Source: Pseudorhodoferax sp. Leaf265 (GTDB taxonomy: Bacteria; Pseudomonadota; Gammaproteobacteria; Burkholderiales; Burkholderiaceae_C). From it: a stretch of DNA of 64,000 nt. Location: assembly GCF_001422365.1 (NCBI RefSeq), contig NZ_LMMT01000002.1, positions 179,360 to 243,359 of the forward strand. Reading direction: 5' to 3'. The notes below the pieces were generated by a model that saw only the letters and a list, made by a program, of their open reading frames with translations, did no database searches and had not been told where the DNA came from. Shown here piece after piece: positions 9,301 through 18,000 of the stretch (position 1 is the first letter of the stretch; the number at the start of each line of letters is the position of its first letter). The translations under genes and the position numbers were made by a program.

Positions 9301-9485
9301 TGCGCCGCGCGTTCTGGCACCTGTGGGGCTGGCCGCTCGTGGTCGGCCTGGCCAGCGGCACGGGCCTGGTCAGCGCGCTGGTGGCCGATGGTTGGGGCGA
9401 CTGGTGGGCCTGGGCCGGCCTGGGCCTGCCGCTGCTGCTGGCCGCCTGGCACTGGTGGGGACCGCCCAAGGACCGCCGACCCTAG
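9300..9485 (+). CDS. tryptophan-rich 61-residue membrane protein
   Basis: This short protein is real by context: its ATG overlaps the PepSY stop (TGATG), and it is followed by the next receptor after about 80 bp. It has ten tryptophans in 61 residues, two hydrophobic stretches (about residues 8-28 and 35-53) and a basic/proline tail PPKDRRP, which suggests a two-pass inner-membrane peptide. I do not recognise a named family. Its position makes it a likely accessory of the PepSY protein, perhaps a small subunit of the reductase. Confidence 0.75.
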   Translation: MRRAFWHLWGWPLVVGLASGTGLVSALVADGWGDWWAWAGLGLPLLLAAWHWWGPPKDRRP

Positions 9486-9564
9486 TTTTTCTTTTCATCA
9501 CCACGCAAGCCCGCAGCCGCCGCCACGTGTCTTGCTCCGAACCCATTTCTGGAGGGAGCTTTTC

Positions 9565-11685
9565 ATGTCGCACGACTGTCGATTCCGCGGCCATCGCCGC
9601 ACGATGTTGGGCTGGGCCTGCCTGATAGCCTGTTCTGGTGGCGCGCTGGCCCAGACCGCGGCGCTGCCCGAGGTCAAGGTCAGTGCCGAGACCGAGCGCG
9701 AGGGTGCCGCCCAGGGTTACCGACCGGGCAAGGTGCGCCAGCTCGGTCCGCTCGGCGACGTGGACCTGCTGGATACCCCGTTCTCCATCAGCGTGACGCC
9801 CAGGGAACTGATCGAGAACCTGCAGGCAAGCAAACCGGAAGACGTGTTCCGCTACAACCCCGTGGTCCAGGTGACGGGGCCGCAGTCGCGCTTCTTCACG
9901 AGCCTGACCCTGCGCGGCTTCAGCGTCGGTTCCACCCGGCGCATCGACGGGATTCCCAACACCACGAGCTATGTCAACCTGGACCTGGAGGACAAAGAGC
10001 GCGTCGAGGTGCTGACCGGGCTGTCCGGCTTTCTGTACGGCTCGGGCAATGTGGGGGGAACCGTCAACTATGTGGTCAAGCGACCCACGTACCAGCCGCT
10101 GCGCCAGATCACGGCCGGCATCACCGAGGGCAGCAACCTGCGCCTGCACGCCGATCTGGGCGGCCGCCTGGATGGCGAGGGCCGTTTCGCCTACCGCTTG
10201 AACGTGGTCGGCCAGAACGGCGACACCGCCACGAACCACCAGTCGATCCGGCGCGGCCTCGTGAGCGCCGCACTGGACTGGAATCTCACGGACCAGGTGC
10301 AGCTTCAGTTCGAGGCGTCGCGCAGCCACTACCGCATGCGCGGCACCGAACCTTACTGGGCGGCCGATGCCGGCGTGCTGTATCCGCGTGCCCCCGATCC
10401 CGAGCGCTTCTACGGCCAGGCCTTCACGAGCACGGTCACGACGCAGGACCGCCTCGGTGCCCGGCTGAACTGGCGGCTCGGCGCCGACTCGGCCTTGCGC
10501 GCAGGCCTGGCCCGGCACCAGTCGACGATCGACCTCGTGGTCGTCAACAACACCTTTGCCGCCGGCCCCGGCGGCAGCTACCGCGTGCAGGGCAGTGCCT
10601 GGGAGTACCCGGACGTGGACGCCCTGGGCGGCTTCGCGCTGTTCGACCACACGCTGCGCACGGGCGGCATCCAGCACAAGTTCACGCTGGGCTGGTTCGG
10701 CGACCGCGACACGCGCACCAACTTCCGCAGCTCCGCGGGCGGCTGGGCCACGCTGACCTCCGGCCTCATGAACGTCGGCGCGCCGGCGCAGTTCGCCGAT
10801 CCGGGCCTGGTGCCGGCCGGAGACAAGGTTCGAGGGCCACGCTCGCGCTTCGACAACTTCGTGCTGGGCGACCAGCTCACCTTCGGCGAGCGCTGGTCGG
10901 CGCTGCTCGGGCTGACCAGGGCGCGGATCCAGGAGGCGCCCTACAGCGACAGCCGCGCCACGCCGTCTGTGGCCGTGCTATTCAAGCCGCGGCCGGCGCT
11001 GACGCTGTACGCCAGCTACATGGAAAGCATGGAGAAGGGCGGCACCGCGCCGCTGGTGTTCAACGGCGTGGCCCTGGTCAACGCCGGTGCCGTGATGGCG
11101 CCGCTCATGAGCGAGCAGGTCGAGCTCGGGGCCAAGGCCGAGCTGGGCGGCATGTTGCTGACCGGTGCGCTGTTCCGCATCGACAAAGGCCTGCAATACA
11201 CCGACGCGCGTGTTGCGGCAGCGCCCGTCTACGTGCAGGACGGGCGCCAGGTGCACCAGGGACTGGAGATCACGGCCAGCGGGCGGGCGACGCGGCAGCT
11301 TTCGCTGTGGGGCGGCCTGACGCTGATGGACGCGAGGATGGAAGAGAACGCTGTCAACCCGGCGCTCGAAGGCAAGACGCCTGCCAACGTGGCCGAGCGC
11401 ATCGCCAAGCTCTATGCCGAGTACGACCTGGCGGCCGTGCCGGGGCTCACCCTGACCGGCGGCATTTCCTACACCGGTCGGCAGCAGATCAATGCCGACA
11501 ACACCGACAGCGTGCCCGGCTTCACGCTGCTGGACGCTGGCCTGCGCTACCAGCTGCGGGCAGCCGGCAAACCCTGGGTGTTGCGGCTCGGCGTGAACAA
11601 CCTGGCCAACAAGGCCTACTGGCTGAGCGGCAACTACGTGGGCAAGCCGCGCACGGTGGCGGCGTCGGTGCAGGTGAACCTGTGA
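9565..11685 (+). CDS. TonB-dependent siderophore receptor (second of four)
   Basis: A 706-residue outer-membrane receptor. ATG 9565 is chosen because it follows GGAGGGAG and begins a good signal peptide cleaved near residue 29 (GGALAQ); the longer open frame upstream would read through the 61-residue gene. Seen: plug motifs LDTPFSISVTP, LTLRGFSVGS and KERVEVLTGLSGFLYG ending GGTVNYVVKRP, then a barrel ending SVQVNL. It diverges strongly from the first receptor, so it probably recognises a different chelate. The next receptor starts 20 bp later, suggesting one transcript. Confidence 0.9.
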   Translation: MSHDCRFRGHRRTMLGWACLIACSGGALAQTAALPEVKVSAETEREGAAQGYRPGKVRQLGPLGDVDLLDTPFSISVTPRELIENLQASKPEDVFRYNPVVQVTGPQSRFFTSLTLRGFSVGSTRRIDGIPNTTSYVNLDLEDKERVEVLTGLSGFLYGSGNVGGTVNYVVKRPTYQPLRQITAGITEGSNLRLHADLGGRLDGEGRFAYRLNVVGQNGDTATNHQSIRRGLVSAALDWNLTDQVQLQFEASRSHYRMRGTEPYWAADAGVLYPRAPDPERFYGQAFTSTVTTQDRLGARLNWRLGADSALRAGLARHQSTIDLVVVNNTFAAGPGGSYRVQGSAWEYPDVDALGGFALFDHTLRTGGIQHKFTLGWFGDRDTRTNFRSSAGGWATLTSGLMNVGAPAQFADPGLVPAGDKVRGPRSRFDNFVLGDQLTFGERWSALLGLTRARIQEAPYSDSRATPSVAVLFKPRPALTLYASYMESMEKGGTAPLVFNGVALVNAGAVMAPLMSEQVELGAKAELGGMLLTGALFRIDKGLQYTDARVAAAPVYVQDGRQVHQGLEITASGRATRQLSLWGGLTLMDARMEENAVNPALEGKTPANVAERIAKLYAEYDLAAVPGLTLTGGISYTGRQQINADNTDSVPGFTLLDAGLRYQLRAAGKPWVLRLGVNNLANKAYWLSGNYVGKPRTVAASVQVNL

Positions 11686-11705
11686 GGGGATGGACGGAGA
11701 AGCGA

Positions 11706-13829
11706 ATGACGAACAAGCTCTTTCGCCATCGCAGGACCTCCCTGGCACTGGCCTGCTGGATGGCATGCCCGGCCTGGGCCCAGACCGGCGCCAGCCTGCC
11801 CGAGGTGAAGGTCACGGCCGAGGGCGAGACCGCCAGCGGCCCGGCCAGGGGCTTCGTGGCCAAGCGCAGCGCCACGGGCACCAAGACCGACACGGCCCTG
11901 GTCGAGACGCCGCAGTCCATCACCGTGGTCACGCGCGAGCAGGTCGAGGCCCAGGCGGCCGACTCGCTGGACCAGGCCTTCGGCTACTCGGCCGGCATCA
12001 CGCCGTTGTCCGGTGGCTCGCAGCGCCGCATCTCGACGAGCTTCACGGTGCGCGGTTTCAACGTGACGGGCCAGGCGCCGCTGTACCTGAACGGCAGCAA
12101 GTTCCCGATCAACTCGCTGTCCGGCGCGATGGAGCTGTACGCCTTCGAACGCGTCGAGCTGCTCAAGGGCCCGGCCTCGATCCTGTACGGCCAGACCGCG
12201 CCGGGCGGCATCATCAACCTCGTGAGCAAGCGGCCCACGGCCACGCCGCTGCGCGAGGTCGAGTTGCAGGCCGGCAGCTGGGGCCGGCGCCAGGCCGCTG
12301 TCGACCTGGCCGGCCCGCTGACCGAGGACGGCCGCGTGGGCTACCGCATCACGGCGCTCGCGCGCAATGCCGACGCCATGGTCCCACAGCTGGCCGACGA
12401 CCGCCGGCTGCTCAACATCGCGGTGGCCTGGAAGCTCACGCCCGACACCGACATCACCTTGCTGGCCGGCTACAACCGGGGCAAGAGCCAGTACGACTAC
12501 GGCAAGCCCTACGACGGCACGCTGCTGCCCAACCCCAACGGGCGCATCGTGCGGGATCTGTTCGTGGGCGAGCCGGGCTTCGACCACTTCGACACCGAAG
12601 GCAAGACCGCCGGCTGGCTGCTGGAGCACCGGCTGAACGAGGACTGGACGCTCAAGCAGAACCTGCTGGTGTTCGACTACACGGCCGACAACGCCTACGC
12701 CTCGATCGCTAGCCGTGCCGATGCCGCGACCGGCCTGCGCACGGTGAAGCGCGACCCGACTGTGCGCTATGACACCGACAAGGGCTGGAGCCTGGACAAC
12801 CAGCTGCAGGGCCGCTTGCGCACCGGTCCGCTGGACCATCTGCTGCTGGCGGGTCTGGACTTCAGCGACCGCGATTTCAGGCGCGCGCAGCGCACCGGTA
12901 CCGTGACCGCGCTGGACCTGTACAACCCGGTCTACGGCAACAGCGTGAACCTGGCTGCCGCTGGGTCGCGGTCGTCGACGTCGGCGCGGCAGCTGGGCCT
13001 GTACCTGCAGGACCAGATCAAGCTCGGCGCGGGCTGGGTCGCGCTGCTCGGCGCGCGCTACGACAAGGCGCACAACGAGGGCAGCACCGTCCTGGCCAAC
13101 GGCGCAGCCTCGGCCACGGACGAGAGGTCGCACGCCTTCACGCCGCGGGCCGGCCTGCTGTACCACTTCGACAACGGCCTGGCGCCGTACTACAGCTACA
13201 CGCGCTCGTTCCAGCCGGCCTCCGGCGTGGACTACTTCGGCCGGGCCTTCAAACCGACCGAGGGCACGCAGCACGAACTGGGCCTGAAGTACGAACCGCG
13301 GGGCACCAACCTGCTGGTCACTGCCGCGGTCTACGAACTCACGCAGACCAATGTCTCGACCGGCGATCCGGACCATCCGGGCTTCTCGATCCAGACCGGG
13401 GAGATCCGCTCCAGGGGATTCGAGCTGGAAGCGCGCGCCAGCCTGAGCAGGCAGTGGGACGTGACGGCCGCGCTGGGTGCGATCGACGCACGCGTGACCA
13501 AGAGCAACACCGCCAACCTGGGCACGCGGCCGACCTCGGTTCCGCGCAACACGGCTTCCGTCTGGGTCGATCACCGCTTCGCGGCCCTGCCGGGCCTGTC
13601 GGCTGGACTGGGCGTGCGGCGCGTGGGCGCCCAGGCCAGCAGCGTGGCCGGGCTCAACGTGCCGGCCTTCACGCTGGTCGACGCCGCGCTGCGCTACGAG
13701 ACCGGCCCCTGGCGCTTCGCGTTGAACGTGAAGAACCTGGCCGACAAGAACTACCTGGCCGACTGCACCTATGCCTGCTTCTACGGCGACGAGCGCAATG
13801 CCACGTTGACGGTGTGCTACAGCTGGTGA
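11706..13829 (+). CDS. TonB-dependent siderophore receptor (third of four)
   Basis: A 707-residue ferric-siderophore receptor of the FhuA/FpvA class. Seen: a signal peptide ending CPAWAQ (about residue 26), plug motifs ETPQSITVVTREQ, FTVRGFNVTGQAPLYLNG and ERVELLKGPASILYGQTAPG, then a barrel. The TETPQS..VTR and KGPAS..YGQ..PGG patterns are the signature of the TonB-siderophor subfamily. The barrel ends CYSW, an aromatic C-terminus as needed for Bam assembly. A CTYAC pair lies close to the end. It is 20 bp after the second receptor and 32 bp before the fourth. Confidence 0.9.
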   Translation: MTNKLFRHRRTSLALACWMACPAWAQTGASLPEVKVTAEGETASGPARGFVAKRSATGTKTDTALVETPQSITVVTREQVEAQAADSLDQAFGYSAGITPLSGGSQRRISTSFTVRGFNVTGQAPLYLNGSKFPINSLSGAMELYAFERVELLKGPASILYGQTAPGGIINLVSKRPTATPLREVELQAGSWGRRQAAVDLAGPLTEDGRVGYRITALARNADAMVPQLADDRRLLNIAVAWKLTPDTDITLLAGYNRGKSQYDYGKPYDGTLLPNPNGRIVRDLFVGEPGFDHFDTEGKTAGWLLEHRLNEDWTLKQNLLVFDYTADNAYASIASRADAATGLRTVKRDPTVRYDTDKGWSLDNQLQGRLRTGPLDHLLLAGLDFSDRDFRRAQRTGTVTALDLYNPVYGNSVNLAAAGSRSSTSARQLGLYLQDQIKLGAGWVALLGARYDKAHNEGSTVLANGAASATDERSHAFTPRAGLLYHFDNGLAPYYSYTRSFQPASGVDYFGRAFKPTEGTQHELGLKYEPRGTNLLVTAAVYELTQTNVSTGDPDHPGFSIQTGEIRSRGFELEARASLSRQWDVTAALGAIDARVTKSNTANLGTRPTSVPRNTASVWVDHRFAALPGLSAGLGVRRVGAQASSVAGLNVPAFTLVDAALRYETGPWRFALNVKNLADKNYLADCTYACFYGDERNATLTVCYSW

Positions 13830-13861
13830 GACCCCTTTTCCAACCTGAAGCCTTGAACACC

Positions 13862-16003
13862 ATGTCCATCGCACAAGCTCCTTTCGCGCACCGCGCGGCC
13901 ACGTTGGCCGTGCTGGCCTTCGTCCATGTCCTGCCAGCCTTCGCGCAGCAATCCGAACCCACAGCCGGCACGCTCGGCGAGATCCGTGTGAACGCGAACG
14001 CCGAGCGCGAGACCGCCACCTCGCCCGTCGTCGGCTACCGCGCCAGGCGCGCCCTGACCGCGACCAAGACCGACACCCCGCTGGCCGAGACGCCGCAGTC
14101 CGTCACCGTGGTCACGCGCGACCAACTGGTGGACCAGGGCGCCACCAACCTGCAGGACGCGCTGAGCTACGCGGCCGGCGTGCGCTCCGATGGCTATGGC
14201 CTGGACTCGCGCGCCGACTCGGTGATGATCCGCGGCACCGAGCCCAGCGTCTACCTGGACGGGCTGCAGCAGAACTCGGCCGGTTGGTACACCAGCACCA
14301 CGCGGCCCGACCCTTACACGATGGAGCGCATCGAGGTGCTGCGCGGCCCGGCCGGCATGCTGTTCGGCGCCGGCACGGCGGCCGGTGTCGTCAACATGGT
14401 CAGCAAGCGGCCGCTGCAGGAGGCGCAGCGCGAAGTGGGCGTGCAGTTCGGCAGCTGGGGCCGCAAGCAGGTGCAGGCCGACCTGACGGGGCCGCTGTCG
14501 GCGCAATGGTCCTACCGGCTGGTCGCGCTGCACCGCAAGGCCGACACCCAGGTCGACCACGTGCCCGACGACCGCACGCTGATCGCGCCTTCGCTGGCCT
14601 GGCGGCCCGACGGCGCCACCTCGCTGATCCTGCAGGGCTTCTGGCAGAAGGACAAGACGGGCAGCACCTCGCAGTTCTTCCCCTGGGCCGGCACGCTGCT
14701 GTCCAACCCGAACGGCCAGCTGCCGACCAACCGCTTCATCGGCGAGCCGGGCGACGGCTACGACAGCGACCGCCAGTCCTTCGGCTGGCAGTTCGAGCAC
14801 CGCTTCAACGACCAGTGGACGCTGCGCCAGAACCTGCGCACGGCGCGCAACGAGAACGACTCGGACTACTTCTACGCCAACTTCTTCGGCAACAACGCCG
14901 ACGTACCCGCGGGTGGCTGGAGCGTCGATCCGGTCAATCAGCGGCTCATCGAGCGCCGCTACAGCCGCACCATCACGCGCACCCGCATGACCGGTGTGGA
15001 CACGCACGCTGAAGGCCGGCTGCAGACCGGCGCGGTGCAGCACACCCTGCTGACCGGCCTGGACTATTCGCGCCAGCGCGAGCACAAGCGCCAGGGGACT
15101 TCCCAGGCCAGCGTGATCGATGCCTACGCGCCGGTCTACGGCGTGGATGTGCCGGATCGCGGCAACCTCGTGGGCCAGCCCGGCACCACGCAGCGCAACA
15201 TCGGCATCTACCTGCAGGACCAGATGAAGCTGGACCGCTGGATCTTCGTCGCCGGCCTGCGGCACGACCGCGCCACTGCCAGCACCGATGGCAAGGACAG
15301 CGAGACCACGACCGCCACGACCAAGCGCCTGGGCCTCATGTACGCGCTGCCGGCAGGCTGGTCGCCCTACCTGAGCTACACCGAGTCGTTCACGCCGCAG
15401 GCGGGGCGCTTGGTCGGCGGCGGTCTGTTCAAGCCGCTGCGCGGCGAGCAGGTCGAGGCGGGCGTGAAGTATCTGCCCGATGGCGTGCCCCTGGCCTTCA
15501 CCGCGTCGGTCTACCGGCTCAAGGAGAAGAACCGCACGGTCTGGGATCCGGCCGACCTGCTGCGGTTCGGCCGGCAGCTCGACGAGACGCGCAACAAGGG
15601 CGTGGAGCTGGAGATGAAGACCACCATGGCCAGGGACACGGACGTCATCGCGCACTACAACTACATCGATGCCGACCGCAAGCTCCCCGGCATGCCGCGC
15701 CACCAGGCGGCGGTCTGGGGCAAGCAGCGCTTCGCGATCGCAGGGCTGAGGGGTTTCTCTGTCGGCGCAGGCCTGCGCTACATGGGCGACTTCATCGACA
15801 GACAGGATGGCACCTCCGGCCCGCGCGTGCCCTCGGTCACCCTGCTGGACCTGGTGTTCGCCTACGACACCGACACCTGGCGCTTCGCACTCAACGTCAA
15901 CAACGCCACCGACAAGACCTATGTGAGCACCTGCCTGTCGCGCGGCGACTGCTGGTGGGGTGCGCGGCGCAACGTGGTGGCCAGCGCGACCTACCGCTTC
16001 TGA
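13862..16003 (+). CDS. TonB-dependent siderophore receptor (fourth of four)
   Basis: A 713-residue ferric-siderophore receptor. Seen: a signal peptide ending LPAFAQ (about residue 29), plug motifs AETPQSVTVVTRDQL, MIRGTEPSVYLDG and ERIEVLRGPAGMLFGAG, and the barrel end SATYRF. A pair of cysteines near the C-terminus (CLSRGDCWW) parallels the CTYAC pair of the third receptor, so these two are the closest relatives of the four and probably arose by duplication. Its stop abuts the stop of the convergent Crp/Fnr gene with no bases between. Confidence 0.9.
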   Translation: MSIAQAPFAHRAATLAVLAFVHVLPAFAQQSEPTAGTLGEIRVNANAERETATSPVVGYRARRALTATKTDTPLAETPQSVTVVTRDQLVDQGATNLQDALSYAAGVRSDGYGLDSRADSVMIRGTEPSVYLDGLQQNSAGWYTSTTRPDPYTMERIEVLRGPAGMLFGAGTAAGVVNMVSKRPLQEAQREVGVQFGSWGRKQVQADLTGPLSAQWSYRLVALHRKADTQVDHVPDDRTLIAPSLAWRPDGATSLILQGFWQKDKTGSTSQFFPWAGTLLSNPNGQLPTNRFIGEPGDGYDSDRQSFGWQFEHRFNDQWTLRQNLRTARNENDSDYFYANFFGNNADVPAGGWSVDPVNQRLIERRYSRTITRTRMTGVDTHAEGRLQTGAVQHTLLTGLDYSRQREHKRQGTSQASVIDAYAPVYGVDVPDRGNLVGQPGTTQRNIGIYLQDQMKLDRWIFVAGLRHDRATASTDGKDSETTTATTKRLGLMYALPAGWSPYLSYTESFTPQAGRLVGGGLFKPLRGEQVEAGVKYLPDGVPLAFTASVYRLKEKNRTVWDPADLLRFGRQLDETRNKGVELEMKTTMARDTDVIAHYNYIDADRKLPGMPRHQAAVWGKQRFAIAGLRGFSVGAGLRYMGDFIDRQDGTSGPRVPSVTLLDLVFAYDTDTWRFALNVNNATDKTYVSTCLSRGDCWWGARRNVVASATYRF

Positions 16004-16627
16004 TCAGGCTGCGGCGAGCTGCTGCAGCCCTTGCGGGTCCGGCAGCAGCAGCTGCGCGCCGCTCTGCTGCACCAGGCCGCGCTCGCGCAGCTGGCGCAGC
16101 ACGCGCGAGAAGGTCTCCGGCGCCATGCCCAGCTGGGCGGCGATGGCGCGCTTGCGCTGCTGCAGCGCGATGCCCACGCGGCCATCGTCCGCCTGCCGGG
16201 CATGCTGCAGCAGCCACTGGGCGCAGCGCGCCTCGGCGTCCTGCGCCAGCAGGGCCAGGGTGGCCTCGGTCTGGCGGCGCTGGGCCCGGGCCAGGTCGAG
16301 CAGCATGCGGGCTGCGGCCTCGGGCAGGCCTGCATGCCAGCGGCGCAGCGTGGCGGCCGGCAGCGTGCGCAGGTCCACCGGCGTTTCGGCCACCCAGTCG
16401 CAGGGCGAGGGCTGGTCCAGCAGCGCGGAGGCGGCGTCCAGCCAGCACGGCGCCTCGAACTCCGCGAGCCGGTGGCGCAGGTGGCCGCGCTGCAGCAGGC
16501 CGGCGACCACCAGGCCGCTCTGCAGGTACAGCGCGGTCTGCGGCGTGGCGAAGCGCGCGGCCAGCAGTTCGCCGGGCAAGGCATGGCGCGGCGATGCATC
16601 GAGCAGGAGGGCGGCGGACATGGGCAT
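16004..16627 (-). CDS. Crp/Fnr-family transcriptional regulator
   Basis: A 207-residue regulator with a degenerate cNMP-type sensor domain (about residues 1-120) and a C-terminal winged helix. The recognition helix reads MAPETFSRVLRQLRERG: the ETFSR pattern matches the E-x-x-S-R of FNR, which contacts TTG...CAA half-sites. There is no N-terminal Cys cluster for an Fe-S centre; the four cysteines are scattered. A TTGCG-N4-CGCAA palindrome lies 35 bp before its start, and a near-identical one precedes the first receptor, so it probably regulates itself and the receptor cluster. The effector is unknown. Confidence 0.88.
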   Translation of the reverse strand: MPMSAALLLDASPRHALPGELLAARFATPQTALYLQSGLVVAGLLQRGHLRHRLAEFEAPCWLDAASALLDQPSPCDWVAETPVDLRTLPAATLRRWHAGLPEAAARMLLDLARAQRRQTEATLALLAQDAEARCAQWLLQHARQADDGRVGIALQQRKRAIAAQLGMAPETFSRVLRQLRERGLVQQSGAQLLLPDPQGLQQLAAA

Positions 16628-16661
16628 GGCGGCACTGTGGACCAGCGCGGTGCCGCGGGTT

Positions 16662-16675
16662 TTGCGTTAGCGCAA
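16662..16675. promoter_or_regulatory. FNR-geometry operator TTGCG-N4-CGCAA before the Crp/Fnr gene
   Basis: A perfect 5-bp palindrome with the 4-bp spacer typical of Crp/Fnr-family sites, centred 41.5 bp upstream of the regulator's start codon. It matches the core TTGCC-N4-CGCAA at 5773-5786 in 9 of 10 fixed bases. Inference: an autoregulatory site. It could also be read from the other strand, but no gene starts there. Confidence 0.6.
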
Positions 16676-16686
16676 GAACTGCGCAG

Positions 16687-17268
16687 TCAGGGCCAGCCGA
16701 TGCGGCCCTGGCCCAGCTGGTCCAGCCGCTCGCGCAGCGCGGCCTGGGCGTCGGCCGCGACCTCGAAGCGCATCTGCACCAGGGGGCCGTGCTCCACCGC
16801 CAGGCCGCGCGCACCGGCCGCCTCGAGCGCCCGGCGCACGCCGCCCTCCAACGCATAGGGCAGCACGCAGGCCAGCGGCTGCCAGCGCACCAGCGCCACC
16901 TTGTCGGCCAGCAGCAGGGGCTGGGCCACGGCGTCGGTGTAGGCACGCACGAGGCCGCCGGCGCCCAGCTTCACACCGCCGAAGTAGCGCACCACCGTGG
17001 CCAGCACGCCGTCCAGATCCTGCTGGCGCAGCACGTGCAGCATGGGCCGGCCGGCCGTGCCGCCGGGCTCGCCGTCGTCCACCGCGGCCGAGTCGCCGCC
17101 GGCCAGCAGCGCCCAGCAGACATGGGCCGCCCCAGGGTGTTCGGCGCGCAGGCCGGCCACCACGCGCAACGCCTCGGCGCGGTCGGCCACGGGCTGCACC
17201 TGCCCGAGGAAGCGGCTCTTCTTGATGACGAGTTCGTGCTGGACGGGACGGGCGATCGACTGCGGCAT
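16687..17268 (-). CDS. YigZ/IMPACT family protein
   Basis: A 193-residue member of the UPF0029/IMPACT family (E. coli YigZ), a two-domain protein implicated in ribosome- or translation-related functions; its biochemical role in bacteria is not settled. Seen: the N-terminal signature KKSRFLGQV, the conserved DDGEPGGTAGRPML and VVRYFGGVKLGAGGL motifs, and a C-terminal ferredoxin-like domain (about residues 130-190). It lies 59 bp upstream of the Crp/Fnr gene on the same strand. The shared operator region could affect read-through but not its own start. Confidence 0.92.
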   Translation of the reverse strand: MPQSIARPVQHELVIKKSRFLGQVQPVADRAEALRVVAGLRAEHPGAAHVCWALLAGGDSAAVDDGEPGGTAGRPMLHVLRQQDLDGVLATVVRYFGGVKLGAGGLVRAYTDAVAQPLLLADKVALVRWQPLACVLPYALEGGVRRALEAAGARGLAVEHGPLVQMRFEVAADAQAALRERLDQLGQGRIGWP

Positions 17269-17299
17269 GGGCCGAGCTTACCCAGCCGGCCGTCCGGTC

Positions 17300-17923
17300 T
17301 CAGTACAGCGTGGCGCGCTGGCGGGCCGGCAGTTCGCGGTCGTAGGTCGCGCCGTCGAAACCGCCCTGCGTGAGCGCCGACAGGATCGCTCCGGGCGTGG
17401 GCAGGTCCAGTTGTGTGCGGGGCGGTGCCGGCCGCCACAGTCCGCTGCGCTGGATCGCGCGGGCGCACTGGAAGTAGACCGACTGCACCGCAATCTCCAG
17501 CACGCAGAACGGCGGTTTGCCCTGCACCGCGAAGCGCGCCAGCAGCTGCGGCGCCGTGCGTATGCGCGCGCTGCCGTTCACGCGCAAGGTCTCGCCCAGG
17601 CCAGGCACCAGGAACAGCAGGGCCACGCGCGGGTCGGCCAGGATGTTGCGCAGGCTGTCGGCGCGCTGGTTGCCGCGGCGCTCGGGCAGCAGCACGGTCT
17701 TGGCGTCCTGCACTACGGCGAAACCGGGCGGGTCGCCGCGCGGCGAGGCGTCCAGCCCGCCGGGCCCGCTGGTGGCCAGCACCGCGAACGGCGCGGCCTC
17801 GATCCAGCGGCGGTACAGCGGGTGCACATGGTCGATCTCCTTGTGTTGGGCGGCCGGGGCGGGTGGGCCGAGCAGGGCGTCGAGCTGGGCTGGCGTGGTC
17901 AGGTGGTCGGGGTGGGTGTCCAT
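17300..17923 (-). CDS. PPOX-type FMN-binding flavoprotein (pyridoxamine phosphate oxidase-like)
   Basis: A 207-residue protein of the pyridoxamine 5'-phosphate oxidase-like split-barrel fold, most like the MSMEG_1061-type FMN-dependent flavoproteins. Seen: the barrel motif FAVLATSGPGGLDASPRG, then LLPERRGNQRADSLRNIL and VALLFLVPG, typical of FMN-phosphate contacts, and FCVLEIAVQSVYFQC in the C-terminal part. ATG 17923 was preferred to an upstream GTG at 17944; neither has a strong ribosome site. It is divergent from a LysR gene across about 75 bp, so it is a candidate target of that regulator. The substrate is unknown. Confidence 0.85.
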   Translation of the reverse strand: MDTHPDHLTTPAQLDALLGPPAPAAQHKEIDHVHPLYRRWIEAAPFAVLATSGPGGLDASPRGDPPGFAVVQDAKTVLLPERRGNQRADSLRNILADPRVALLFLVPGLGETLRVNGSARIRTAPQLLARFAVQGKPPFCVLEIAVQSVYFQCARAIQRSGLWRPAPPRTQLDLPTPGAILSALTQGGFDGATYDRELPARQRATLY

Positions 17924-17975
17924 GGCGCCATGGTGGCTGGCCACGTGCGCGTCGGCAAACGAGATTGCGGCCGTT

Positions 17976-18000
17976 CATGCGTGAGAAGATGTCACGCATG
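17976..18000. promoter_or_regulatory. 9-bp perfect inverted repeat at the LysR start
   Basis: CATGCGTGA and TCACGCATG are perfect inverted copies separated by seven bases, spanning the region where the LysR reading frame offers three ATGs (17977, 17989, 17998). The symmetry and the location between divergent LysR and PPOX genes fit a LysR-type operator. Overlap with the possible start codons suggests direct autorepression. Confidence 0.5.
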
